From the NCBI RefSeq assembly GCF_025716945.1, contig NZ_JAOVZT010000001.1, forward strand, positions 553,548 to 617,547: a stretch of 64,000 nucleotides of DNA, read 5' to 3'. The stretch is from Geodermatophilus sp. YIM 151500. GTDB lineage: Bacteria > Actinomycetota > Actinomycetes > Mycobacteriales > Geodermatophilaceae. This document shows, in pieces, positions 43,129 through 51,366 of this stretch (position 1 is its first letter; every line of letters starts with the position of its first letter). The position numbers and the translations under genes were made by a program. The notes beneath the pieces were generated by a model that was not told the origin of the DNA, searched no databases, and saw only the letters and a list, made by a program, of their open reading frames with translations.

Positions 43129-43280
43129 CCGCGCTACCGCCCGCGAGCGGGCGCACGAGGCCGATCGGTACCGGAGTGCATCCCGCGGCGGCACCATTCC
43201 GTCGTGAGCACCCGGATCGCCCCCCGTGACGGGACCAGCTCGCTCCACCCGAACTGGCCCGAAGGTTGCCGGGCCGGCGG

Positions 43281-46200
43281 TCAGGCGAACAGGCCGCGGA
43301 TGTCGTCGGCCGTCAGCGCCCCGGACAGCGCGCCGCCGTCGTCGTCCAACACCCGGGCGAACAGGTCCCGCTTGCGCTCCTGCAGCGCCAGGACCTTCTC
43401 CTCGATGGTCCCGGCGGCCACCAGCCGGTACACCATCACCGTCTTGTCCTGGCCGATCCGGTGCGTCCGGTCGACCGCCTGCGCCTCCACCGCCGGGTTC
43501 CACCAGGGGTCGAGCACGAACACGTAGTCGGCCTCGGTCAGGGTGAGCCCGAATCCGCCGGCCTTGAGGCTGATGAGGAAGACCGGGGCGCGCCCGTCGC
43601 GGAACTCGTCGATCCGCCGCTGCCGGTCGCGCGTGCGCCCGTCGAGGTAGGCGTAGGTCAGCCCCTCCGCGTCGAGCCGCTGCCGGACCGTGGCCAGGAA
43701 GCCGGTGAACGAGCTGAACACCAGCGCCCGGTGGCCTTCGGCGACCACCTCCCGCAGGTGCTCCAGGAAGGCGTCGGCCTTGCTCGACCGCACCCCGGCG
43801 TGCGCCTCGTCGACCAGCGACGCGTCCAGCGCCAGCTGCCGCAGCAGCGTCAGCGACCGGAAGATGGTGAAGCGGTTGCGCTGCAGGTCGTCGACGAGGC
43901 CGAGCACCTTGCGCCGCTCCCGCTGCAGGTGGGTGTCGTACACCTTGCGGTGCCTGGGGTTGAGCACCACCTCGAGCACCTGCTCCTGCTTGGGCGGCAG
44001 TTCGGCGGCGACCTGCTCCTTGGTGCGGCGGCGCATCAGCGGCCGGATGCGGCGGCGCAGCGCGGCCAGCACCTCCGGGTCGCCGCCGCGCTCGATGGGC
44101 GTCCGGTAGTGCTCGGTGAACCGCTGCGGGCTCGGGAACAGCCCCGGCGCCACGATCGAGAGCATCGACCACAGGTCCATCAGGTCGTTCTCCACCGGGG
44201 TGCCGGTGATCGCGAGCTTGAACGGAGCGGGCAGCCGCCGCGCCGCGGCGTAGATCTTGGCCTGGTGGTTCTTCACGAACTGCGCCTCGTCGAGCACCAG
44301 CCCGCGCCACGGCAGCGCGCCGTAGTCGGCCTCGCCCAGGCGCAGCAGCGTGTACGAGGTGACCACCAGGTCGGCGCCGTCCACCACCTCGGCCAGCGGC
44401 ACGCCCAGCCTGCGGCCGGTGGCCTCGACCGTCCGGACGACGAGCCCCGGCGCGAACCGGGCGGCCTCGCGCGCCCAGTTCGACACCACGCTGGTCGGGG
44501 CCACCACGAGCACCGGAGCGGTCAGCTCACCGGCCTCCTTCGCGCGGCACACCAGCGCCAGGGTCTGCAGGGTCTTGCCCAGCCCCATGTCGTCGGCGAG
44601 CACGCCGCCGAGCCCGGCGTCCCACAGCACGGTGAGCCACTGGTAGCCCTGCAGCTGGTAGGGCCGCAGCTGCGCGGCCAGCCCGGCCGGCGGCGCGGGC
44701 AGCGGCGCGTCGTCGACGTCGAGCAGCGCCCGGACGTCGCGTGCCCACCGCTCGCTCTGCTCGGCCACCACCCCGAGCTGCACCAGCTCGTCCCACAGCC
44801 CCGCCTGGTAGCGGCTGATCCGCAGGCCCGGCCGCTCGGCGTCCTGCAGCGCCCGCGCCTCGTCGATCAGCCGGCGCAGGCGGTCGAACTCCGGACGGCG
44901 GACGTCGAACCACGTCCCGCTGGGCAGCACCAGGTGCGACTCGCCCGCGGCCAGCGCGCTGAACAGCAGCGCGAACGGGATGTCCTCGCCGTCCACCGTG
45001 ACCGTGACGCCGAGGTCGAACCAGTCGGTGTCGCCTCCCTCCGTGGCCGACACGTGCACCACCGGGGCCGCCTCGGTGTGCCGGTAGTCCGCGGGCTCAC
45101 CGGTGACCTCCACCAGCACGCCGGCGTCGGCCAGCCGGTGCAGCACCTCGGTGGTGAGGACGACGGTGTCCATGCCGTGCAGCTCGGCCGTCGGCGCCAA
45201 CCGCCGCTCCGGGCCGGTCCCCTGCCACAGCCGGGACAGCCGGTCCTCCGGCAGCGGCAGCGCCCGCACCAGCCGCTCCTCGGCGGCCGCGTCGCGGGTG
45301 GCATCGGCGACGCCGTCCTCCCCCAGCAGCGGCAGCCGCCGGACCTCGTCCCCCGCGCGGTACCGCACCGACCAGGTCAGCCGGGTGCGGTGACCACCGG
45401 CGTGCTCGACGTGCAGGCACATCTGGGGCGGGAGGACCTCCGGCAGCTCCACCGACCCGTCGGACGAGCGGACCGGCAGCGCGCGGTGGAGTGCGGGGTA
45501 GAACCCGGTCAGGAAGCGCGCCCGGTCGGTCGCGGGCACGTGCAGCGGACCGGCGGTGAGCAGCTTCTCCACGCGTCGGGGGACCGGCTGCAGGGGGACG
45601 AGCAGCAGGCCCCTCTCCGGCACCAGACCCGGAGGTGGTCCGGGGTCGCCCGGGAGCAGCACGGCACCGTGCGGAGGGCTGCCGAACAACCGCACCGCCC
45701 CGGCGGGGACGCGGACGTCGGGGCCCAGCTCGACCAGCGGCTCGATCCGCAGACCGGCGTCGTCCCGGCGCTCGACGGCATCGCCGTCGCGGCGCTCATC
45801 GGACCCGCCGCCCCGGCGCTCGACGGTCCCGCCGTCCCGGCGCTCATCGGACCTGCCGTCCCTGCGCACGTCCACGACGACCGGCACCGGCTCACCGGCC
45901 ACCCGGACGGGACCGCCGGCCGTGGTCACGAGGGGCACCCCCTCGTCCACCACCTGCCGCAGGGCCGGCCAGAGGGCGGGGCCGAAGTCCGCCAACCGCA
46001 CCGGCGGGTCTCCGCCGTAGCCGTAGTAGCCGGGGGTGTCGTCGGCGGCCTGGTGGGCCTGGAACAGCGCGCGCAACGCGGCGGCGTGCGCCGGGTCGCG
46101 CTGCGCGTAGTAGTCGTACTGCAGGGTCCGCCACGAGACCCCCGTGCGGATCCAGCGGCCCTTCGCGCCGATCACGACTGGGCGAAGGCGGACGGACGGC

Positions 46201-46673
46201 GCGGGGACGGCGGAGTACCGGCCGGCCGGCACCGCCTCGACGGCCGACCGCTCGACTTCGAACTGCAGGCCGAGCGGGGTGCCGGTCCGCTGCCCCGCCG
46301 ACGCGGCGGGCTGCACCAGGTCGACGAGCGCCGTCTCCCAGGCCGGCACGGGTGCGGCCGGCCTGACCGGCGGGCCGGTCAGCGCGTTCCGGGCGGCGAT
46401 CAGGACGGCGGCGACGTGCTTGCAGTCCGCGCCGACCGGGCAGCTGCACTCCCCCCACCAGCGGGTGCCTCCGGCGTCGTACGCCGCGACCGTCGCGTAC
46501 CGGCGTCCCCCGCTGCCGATCACCGTGGCGTCGACCTGGCCGAGGGTGCGGGAGTAGGCGAGCTCCGCGACGCGGCCCTGGCTCGCGTAGAGGGAGCCAC
46601 GGCGGAAGGCTTCGTGACCGACCGACCGGCGGACGACGGAGTCGCTGAGCGTCGGTCGCAGCTCCTCGAGCAC
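43281..46673 (-). CDS. SWIM zinc-finger plus SNF2-family DEAD/DEAH helicase
   Basis: The 1130-residue protein begins with a SWIM domain (GECSCPVGADCKHVAAVLIA, the C-x-C-xn-C-x-H zinc site, residues about 75-95). A 500-residue middle is unassigned and holds an 8-residue repeat region. The C-terminal 450 residues are an SNF2 ATPase: LADDMGLGKTLQTLALVC (Walker A), LVLDEAQFVKNHQAK (DEAQ box), AITGTPVENDLMDLWSML, LIDEARAL outside the core, VFSSFTGFLATVRQRL, LIDLSLKAGGFGLTLTEADY-like ISLKAGGFGLTL, and DRTHRIGQDKTVMVYRLVA. Such SNF2 translocases remodel protein-DNA complexes. It converges on the Wadjet operon, its stop 150 bp from the jetD stop, so a link to defence is possible but not shown. Confidence 0.92.
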   Translation of the reverse strand: MLEELRPTLSDSVVRRSVGHEAFRRGSLYASQGRVAELAYSRTLGQVDATVIGSGGRRYATVAAYDAGGTRWWGECSCPVGADCKHVAAVLIAARNALTGPPVRPAAPVPAWETALVDLVQPAASAGQRTGTPLGLQFEVERSAVEAVPAGRYSAVPAPSVRLRPVVIGAKGRWIRTGVSWRTLQYDYYAQRDPAHAAALRALFQAHQAADDTPGYYGYGGDPPVRLADFGPALWPALRQVVDEGVPLVTTAGGPVRVAGEPVPVVVDVRRDGRSDERRDGGTVERRGGGSDERRDGDAVERRDDAGLRIEPLVELGPDVRVPAGAVRLFGSPPHGAVLLPGDPGPPPGLVPERGLLLVPLQPVPRRVEKLLTAGPLHVPATDRARFLTGFYPALHRALPVRSSDGSVELPEVLPPQMCLHVEHAGGHRTRLTWSVRYRAGDEVRRLPLLGEDGVADATRDAAAEERLVRALPLPEDRLSRLWQGTGPERRLAPTAELHGMDTVVLTTEVLHRLADAGVLVEVTGEPADYRHTEAAPVVHVSATEGGDTDWFDLGVTVTVDGEDIPFALLFSALAAGESHLVLPSGTWFDVRRPEFDRLRRLIDEARALQDAERPGLRISRYQAGLWDELVQLGVVAEQSERWARDVRALLDVDDAPLPAPPAGLAAQLRPYQLQGYQWLTVLWDAGLGGVLADDMGLGKTLQTLALVCRAKEAGELTAPVLVVAPTSVVSNWAREAARFAPGLVVRTVEATGRRLGVPLAEVVDGADLVVTSYTLLRLGEADYGALPWRGLVLDEAQFVKNHQAKIYAAARRLPAPFKLAITGTPVENDLMDLWSMLSIVAPGLFPSPQRFTEHYRTPIERGGDPEVLAALRRRIRPLMRRRTKEQVAAELPPKQEQVLEVVLNPRHRKVYDTHLQRERRKVLGLVDDLQRNRFTIFRSLTLLRQLALDASLVDEAHAGVRSSKADAFLEHLREVVAEGHRALVFSSFTGFLATVRQRLDAEGLTYAYLDGRTRDRQRRIDEFRDGRAPVFLISLKAGGFGLTLTEADYVFVLDPWWNPAVEAQAVDRTHRIGQDKTVMVYRLVAAGTIEEKVLALQERKRDLFARVLDDDGGALSGALTADDIRGLFA
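45762..45857. repeat. Four tandem 24-bp units inside the SNF2 gene
   Basis: Units at 45762, 45786, 45810 and 45834 share the core CGGCGCTC(G/A)(A/T)CGG. They encode four 8-residue repeats in the protein (GRSDERRD, GGTVERRG, GGSDERRD, GDAVERRD), a charged linker between the SWIM part and the helicase part. Such repeats readily gain or lose units. Confidence 0.9.
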
Positions 46674-46929
46674 CGCCCGAGGCTAACGGCGTCCGGGGAC
46701 GCGCCGGCGGATGTCCACAGGCCCGTCGACCGACCAGCGTGGGCGCCGACGCCCGGCTCCGAGGCGTCGGAACCGGGCGTGCGCGCACACGCTCGCCGCG
46801 GTCGGCCGGCGCGGGCTGCAGTGGCATCCGGCGCGGCGGGAGCCCGTTGTCACCGGGCGGCGGCGGGAGAACGATGTCCGGCGCGGCGACGCCGCAGGGG
46901 CGCCGCCCGCCATCCGGAAGGAGGGCGGC

Positions 46930-47550
46930 ATGTACGCCCGGTCCACCACCATCCTCGCGGACGCGCAGCGCCTGGACGACGGCATCGCGCACGTCCGCGA
47001 CGAGATCATGCCGGCGGTGCAGAGCATGCCCGGCTGCATCGGCCTGTCGATGCTCTGCGACCGCGACACCGGCCGCTGCATCGTCACGACGAGCTGGGAC
47101 TCCGAGGACGCGATGGTCGCGACGCGTGAGCGGGTGCGCGACATGCGGCAGCGCTCCGTGGAGCTGATGGGCGCCAGCGACGCGAGCGTCGACGAGTGGG
47201 AGATGGCCGTCATGCACCGGATGCACAACGCCACCGACGCCGCCTGCGCCCGCGTCACCTGGACCCGCGGCGACCCGGCCCGCGCCGAGGAGATGCGCGA
47301 CGCCTTCCGCATGAGCCTCGTCCCGAGGCTCGACGACGTCCCCGGGTTCTGCAGCATCAGCCTGATGGTCGACCGCAGCGGCCGGAGCTGCGTCACGGCG
47401 GTCTACGACGACCGCGGTGCCATGGAGGCCTCCCGCCCGCAGATCGTGTCGATGCGCGAGGAGTTCGCCCGCCAGTTGGGTCTGGAGGTGACCGAGGTGG
47501 CCGAGTTCGACCTGGCCATCCACCACCTGCGCGTCCCCGAGATGGTGTGA
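46930..47550 (+). CDS. Two-domain ABM/ferredoxin-like protein of unknown function
   Basis: The 206-residue protein has two similar halves, each a ferredoxin-like antibiotic-biosynthesis-monooxygenase (ABM) fold: MYARSTTILADAQRLDDGIA with GCIGLSMLCDRDTGRCIVTT and SWDSEDAMVAT, and again RMSLVPRLDDVPGFCSISLM with DRSGRSCVTAVYDDRGAMEA. No haem or catalytic residue is evident, so it may bind a small ligand or be a sensor. ATG at 46930 follows an AGGAGGG ribosome-binding site. A strong hairpin follows the stop, so it is likely monocistronic. A decayed paralogue lies at 24439-25020. Confidence 0.8.
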   Translation: MYARSTTILADAQRLDDGIAHVRDEIMPAVQSMPGCIGLSMLCDRDTGRCIVTTSWDSEDAMVATRERVRDMRQRSVELMGASDASVDEWEMAVMHRMHNATDAACARVTWTRGDPARAEEMRDAFRMSLVPRLDDVPGFCSISLMVDRSGRSCVTAVYDDRGAMEASRPQIVSMREEFARQLGLEVTEVAEFDLAIHHLRVPEMV

Positions 47551-47559
47551 GGACGGCGG

Positions 47560-47625
47560 CCGGCGCGGGGTATCCCCCGCGCCGGCCCCGGCACCGCTCG
47601 GCGCGGGTCTCCCCCGCGCCGGCCC
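47560..47625. terminator. Two strong GC-rich hairpins after the ABM-like gene
   Basis: The first hairpin, 47560-47585, pairs CCGGCGCGGGG with CCCCGCGCCGG (11 bp) around a TATC loop and starts 10 bp after the stop codon. A second similar one (CGGCGCGGG and CCCGCGCCG) follows at about 47597-47623. The repeat continues once more as a partial unit. No U-tract is present, as is common in actinobacteria. Confidence 0.7.
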
Positions 47626-47679
47626 CGCACCGCTCGGCGCGGGCCCCTGCACCGGCTCCGGCCGCAGCGGCAGGGTGGG

Positions 47680-47982
47680 TCAGCTGGACTCGTTGTAGTC
47701 GACGGCGGCCTGCAGGACTGCGGCGCCCTGCTCGATGTCCAGGACCGGGTGCAGCGTCAGGTCGAGGAACGGGCTGAAGATGGCGCAGTCCCTCGCCAGG
47801 GCGACCGGGTCGTCCGTCCGGGCAACGGCGTAGCCGCCGCGTCCGTCGACGCGGTGCACGAACTGCAGCATCTCCGCGCTCGGCGTCCACTTGCTGAACA
47901 CCTCGAGCGAGCGCTTCAGCGACGCCAGGTTCTCCTGCCCCGACCCGCGCGGGCGGACGGTCCACTCGAGCACGTACTTCAC
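47680..47982 (-). CDS. DUF3303-family protein
   Basis: A 100-residue protein starting at GTG 47982, which follows a GGAGGGGAGG ribosome-binding region. The sequence VKYVLEWTVRPRGSGQENLA, SLKRSLEVFSKWTPSAEMLQ, FVHRVDGRGGYAVARTDDPV and CAIFSPFLDLTLHPVLDIEQ follows DUF3303, another ferredoxin-like dimer family of unknown function. A longer open frame upstream is low-complexity and unlikely to be translated. It converges with the ABM-like gene. Confidence 0.85.
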   Translation of the reverse strand: MKYVLEWTVRPRGSGQENLASLKRSLEVFSKWTPSAEMLQFVHRVDGRGGYAVARTDDPVALARDCAIFSPFLDLTLHPVLDIEQGAAVLQAAVDYNESS

Positions 47983-48309
47983 GTCGGCCTCCCCTCCGTT
48001 CGGTTCGGCTCGGGCACCGCTCGGGGCCGGGTGCGCTCCGCACGGGGCCGCGGCGGTGGCGGCGAGCACCGGCAGGCTCCCAGCGCGCTCGGAGCCGCCT
48101 CAAGGCAGGCGCGCACCCGACGCCGCGGGGCGCGGCGATCCTCCGTCCTCGGCGACGGGCGGCTACCGACGGTGGGGAGCACGGTCGCCGAAGGCGGTCG
48201 GGTTCGCCGTCCGGGGGAACGGCCCGACCGGAACGGGCGTGCTCGCCCACTCCCCCTCGCGCGTCTACCGTCCGGCCCAGGAACGGCCGAGGGTTCTCCG
48301 GGGAACGGG

Positions 48310-48900
48310 ATGAGCGATACACGGAACGGGACGAGCGATACGAGCACCGGCAGCGGGAAGGTGGTCGTGAACCGGGCGATGTCGCTCGACGGCTTCATCG
48401 CCGGTCCCGGCCATGCGATGGACTGGGGCGGTGGGCGCGCTCCCGCCGACTTCGTGGCGTCGGAGGACGTCGCGCAGGTCGCGGCGGCCACCGGTGCCAT
48501 GCTCGTCGGCCGGCGCACCTACGACGTCGGCGCCCGCATGCGGGCCGAGGAGCCGGGCAGAGCCGACTACCCCTTCTCCGGCCCGGTGTTCGTCCTCACC
48601 CACCGGCCGCTGGAGCCGCCGGACCCGGAGGTCACGATCCTCACCGGCGACATCGGGCAGGCGGTCGCCACGGCACTGGACGCCGCGGGTGGCAAGGACC
48701 TCGAGATCCTCGGCGCCGACGTGGCCGGCCAGTGCCTGCAGCGGGGGCTCGTCGACGAGATCCTGGTGTACGTGCTGCCCGTGCTGCTCGGCGACGGCAT
48801 CCGCTTCTCGTCCCCCGGCCTCGCGAGGACGGACCTGGAACCGCTCAGCAGCACGCGCTCGGGGGACGCCACCGTGCTCCGGTTCCGCGTCCGCAGGTAG
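48310..48900 (+). CDS. RibD C-terminal/dihydrofolate reductase-fold protein
   Basis: A 196-residue member of the dihydrofolate reductase-like superfamily (RibD_C domain): KVVVNRAMSLDGFIAGPGHA, VAAATGAMLVGRRTYDVGAR, PFSGPVFVLTHRPLEPPDPE and the NADPH-site segment DLEILGADVAGQCLQRGLVD followed by EILVYVLPVLLGDGIRF. Such stand-alone proteins reduce undefined substrates and are common in actinobacteria. The N-terminus starts with a short duplication (ACGGAACGGGA(T/C)GAGCGATAC twice), giving MSDTRNGTSDTSTG before the fold, so a start slightly further downstream was considered; none is better supported. Confidence 0.88.
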   Translation: MSDTRNGTSDTSTGSGKVVVNRAMSLDGFIAGPGHAMDWGGGRAPADFVASEDVAQVAAATGAMLVGRRTYDVGARMRAEEPGRADYPFSGPVFVLTHRPLEPPDPEVTILTGDIGQAVATALDAAGGKDLEILGADVAGQCLQRGLVDEILVYVLPVLLGDGIRFSSPGLARTDLEPLSSTRSGDATVLRFRVRR

Positions 48901-48953
48901 GTGCCGGGCCGGTCGGCCGCGCCCCCGGCGCTGGGCGCGGCCGTCGTGCCGGG

Positions 48954-49014
48954 CGTGCCCGGGCACGGGCCGGCGCGCACTCACGAGTGCGGGCCGGCGC
49001 GCACTCACGAGTGC
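48954..49014. terminator. Palindrome plus two perfect 24-bp direct repeats between convergent genes
   Basis: CGTGCCCGGGCACG at 48954-48967 is a perfect 14-bp palindrome. Two identical 24-bp units follow at 48967-48990 and 48991-49014, each holding a GCACTC-AC-GAGTGC hairpin. The second unit includes the stop codon of the leftward aldehyde dehydrogenase. Placed between convergent genes, they probably terminate transcription in both directions. Confidence 0.6.
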
Positions 49015-50441
49015 CCCAGGTAGACCGTCTTCCCCCAGGTGTAGAAGTCGGTCGCCCGCGGGCCCTGCTCGCGGAACGTGTTGGTCGACGAGTCCTTCAC
49101 CCCGCCGAACGGCACGTTGAGGTCCAGCCCCGCCGTCGGCCGGTTCACCTTCACCACACCGACCTGCGCCCGCGCCGCGAACTCGTGCGCGGCGGACAGC
49201 GACGTCGTGCAGATGCCCGCCGTCAGCCCGTAGGCCGAGTCGTTGACCGCCGCGATCCCCGCATCCAGGTCGGGGACCTCCAGCACGGCCACGACCGGGC
49301 CGAACACCTCGTCGCGCACCAGCGGGTCGTCGGCGGCCAGATCCGTGACCACCGTCGGCCGGAACGCCAGTCCCTCGGCGGAGGACCCGCCGGCCACCAC
49401 GCGACCGCCACGGGCCACGGCCTCCGACACCGCGGAGACGTCCTTGGCCAGCTGGGCGTAGCTCACGACCGGGCCCATCGTCGTCCCCGGCGCCAGCCCG
49501 TCACCGACGACCACGCTCTCGGCCGCCTTCGCCAGCGCCTCGACGAACGCCTCGCGGACCCCCGGTGTGCAGTACACGCGCGACGTCGCGGTGCACGCCT
49601 GCCCGGTCAGCCCGAAACCGCCGGCCGCCACGATCGACGCGGCCGCCGCGACGTCGGCGTCGTCCAGCACCAGGTAGCCGTTCTTGCCGCCCATCTCCAG
49701 CTGCACCCGCCCCCGCCGCGCGTTCATGACGTCGGCCAGGCCCAGACCCACCCGTGTCGAGCCGGTGAACGACAGCGCCGCCACCCGCGGGTCGCGCGCC
49801 AGCGCATCCCCCACGACCGACCCGCGGCCGTGCACCACGTTGAGCACGCCGGCGGGCAGGCCCGCCTCGACCAGCGCCGCGGCCAGGTTCGACGCGGTGA
49901 GCGGGGTCAGCTCCGCCGGCTTGAGCACCACGGTGTTGCCGCTGACCAGCGCGGGCGCCGTCTTCCAGGCCGGGATCGCGATCGGGAAGTTCCACGGCGT
50001 GATCAGCCCGGCCACGCCGAGCGGCTCGCGCCGGGTGAACACCGTCGTCCCCGGCGTCGCGCTCGGCAGCACGTCCCCCTCGGTCAGCCATCCCTGGCCG
50101 CCGAAGTAGCGCAGCACGTCGATCGCCCGCCGGACCTCCCCGCGGGCCTCGGCGAGCGTCTTGCCCTCCTCGGCCACCAAGTCGCGGGCCACGTCCTCGT
50201 GCCGCGCGCGCAGGATGTCGGCGGCGTCCATCAGGATCGCGCCGCGTGCCGGCGGCGGCAGCGCCGCCCACCCCGGCTGGGCGGCCGCGGCCGCCGCCAG
50301 CGCGGCGTCCACGTCGGACGCGGACGACGACGGCGCGGTCACCACCACCTCGTCCGGCCGGGCCGGGTTGCGCCGCTCGACCGACGGCGACCCGGTCCAG
50401 GAGCCGTCGATCAGGTTGAGGGCGGTCGTGGTCTCGGGCAT
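49005..50441 (-). CDS. Aldehyde dehydrogenase of a CoA-dependent catabolic operon
   Basis: The 478-residue enzyme has the aldehyde dehydrogenase sites TPWNFPIAIPAWKTAPALVS, NTVVLKPAELTP, the general-base Glu in LEMGGKNGYLVLDD, the catalytic Cys in GLTGQACTATSRVY and DEVFGPVVAVLEV. The sequence style (LGVAGLITPWNFP, GQACTATSR) is closest to alpha-ketoglutaric- or succinic-type semialdehyde dehydrogenases, but substrate cannot be fixed. It is the last gene of the leftward cluster from 56 kb, separated by a 133-bp gap with an 18-bp tandem repeat from the enoyl-CoA hydratase. ATG at 50441. Confidence 0.9.
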   Translation of the reverse strand: MPETTTALNLIDGSWTGSPSVERRNPARPDEVVVTAPSSSASDVDAALAAAAAAQPGWAALPPPARGAILMDAADILRARHEDVARDLVAEEGKTLAEARGEVRRAIDVLRYFGGQGWLTEGDVLPSATPGTTVFTRREPLGVAGLITPWNFPIAIPAWKTAPALVSGNTVVLKPAELTPLTASNLAAALVEAGLPAGVLNVVHGRGSVVGDALARDPRVAALSFTGSTRVGLGLADVMNARRGRVQLEMGGKNGYLVLDDADVAAAASIVAAGGFGLTGQACTATSRVYCTPGVREAFVEALAKAAESVVVGDGLAPGTTMGPVVSYAQLAKDVSAVSEAVARGGRVVAGGSSAEGLAFRPTVVTDLAADDPLVRDEVFGPVVAVLEVPDLDAGIAAVNDSAYGLTAGICTTSLSAAHEFAARAQVGVVKVNRPTAGLDLNVPFGGVKDSSTNTFREQGPRATDFYTWGKTVYLGHS

Positions 50442-50460
50442 GCGAGAACCTCCAGGGGGA

Positions 50461-50506
50461 CGAGTCGACGAGACGGGACGAGTCGACGAGACGGGACGAG
50501 TCGAGG
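50461..50506. repeat. 18-bp tandem repeat upstream of the aldehyde dehydrogenase
   Basis: CGAGTCGACGAGACGGGA occurs twice in perfect tandem (50461-50478, 50479-50496), then a partial third copy. It lies in the 133-bp gap between the enoyl-CoA hydratase and aldehyde dehydrogenase genes, about 20 bp upstream of the latter's start. It could be a binding array or simply slippage. Confidence 0.8.
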
Positions 50507-50574
50507 CGAGGAGAATGGTCAGCGGGACCGGACGGGGCCGCGGTCTGCCCGCGGCCCCGTGCGGCGAATAGCGT

Positions 50575-51366
50575 TCACGACCCGCTCCACACCGGCGCGC
50601 GCTTCTCCTGGAAGGCGCGCACCCCCTCGTCCTGGTCCTTGCTCTGCAGCGCGGCGACCAGCGCGGGCAGCCGCACGGTGTTCGCCTCCCGCGCCGTCAG
50701 GTGCGAGGTCCGCTGCACCACCTGCTTGATCGCCTTCAGCGACAGCGGGGCGCAGGCCAGCACGTCGTCCACCCACCGCTGCACCGCGGCGTCCAGGTCG
50801 GCGGCGGGCACGACCTCGTTGACCAGGCCCAGTCGGTGCATCTCGTCCGCCGGGGCCTTCCGGCCGGTCAGCAGCAGGCCCATCGCCTGGTGGTAGGGGA
50901 TCCGCCGCGGCAGCGTCACCATGCCGCCGTCCAGCGGCAGCCGACCGATCCGCGGCTCGGTCAGCCCGAACCTCGCGGATTCGGCCGCGACCACGATGTC
51001 GCAGCCGAGCACCAGCTCCATGCCGCCGCCGACGGCGTAGCCGTTCACCCGGGCGATCACCGGCACGTCGAGCGTCTCGCGCAGCGACAGGGCGCCGAAG
51101 CCGTCGGGGTCGAGGTCGGCCCAGTACTCCATGCCGGTCTTGCCCACGCCGGCCGCCGACACGTCGGCGCCGACGCAGAACGCCCGGTCACCGGCACCGG
51201 TCAGCACCACGCAGCGGACGTCGGACGACGCCTCAATGTCGGCCCAGACCCGTCGCAGCTCCATGTGGGCGGAGCGGTCGACCGCGTTGAGCACCTCCGG
51301 CCGGTCGATGGTCACCCGCGCGACGTGGCCGTCGAGCTCGTAGCGGATGCCGTGCTCGAAGCTCAC
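50575..51366 (-). CDS. Enoyl-CoA hydratase/isomerase family protein
   Basis: This 263-residue crotonase-fold enzyme shows VARVTIDRPEVLNAVDRSAH, the oxyanion-hole segments AFCVGADVSAAG and NGYAVGGGMELVLGCDIVVA, then FGLTEPRIGRLPLDGGMVTL with the catalytic-type Glu, and LLLTGRKAPADEMHRLGLVN. It acts on acyl-CoA thioesters. GTG start at 51366 overlaps the stop of the CoA-transferase by 4 bp (GTGA). In the operon it would hydrate the CoA ester made by the transferase. The exact reaction (hydratase, isomerase or hydrolase) is not fixed by sequence. Confidence 0.92.
   Translation of the reverse strand: MSFEHGIRYELDGHVARVTIDRPEVLNAVDRSAHMELRRVWADIEASSDVRCVVLTGAGDRAFCVGADVSAAGVGKTGMEYWADLDPDGFGALSLRETLDVPVIARVNGYAVGGGMELVLGCDIVVAAESARFGLTEPRIGRLPLDGGMVTLPRRIPYHQAMGLLLTGRKAPADEMHRLGLVNEVVPAADLDAAVQRWVDDVLACAPLSLKAIKQVVQRTSHLTAREANTVRLPALVAALQSKDQDEGVRAFQEKRAPVWSGS

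Noticed and set aside
43266..47129. Plus-strand open frame of 1287 residues opposite the SNF2 helicase
   Set aside because: Composition is Arg/Gln/His/Pro-rich without domains, whereas the minus strand encodes clear SWIM and SNF2 motifs.
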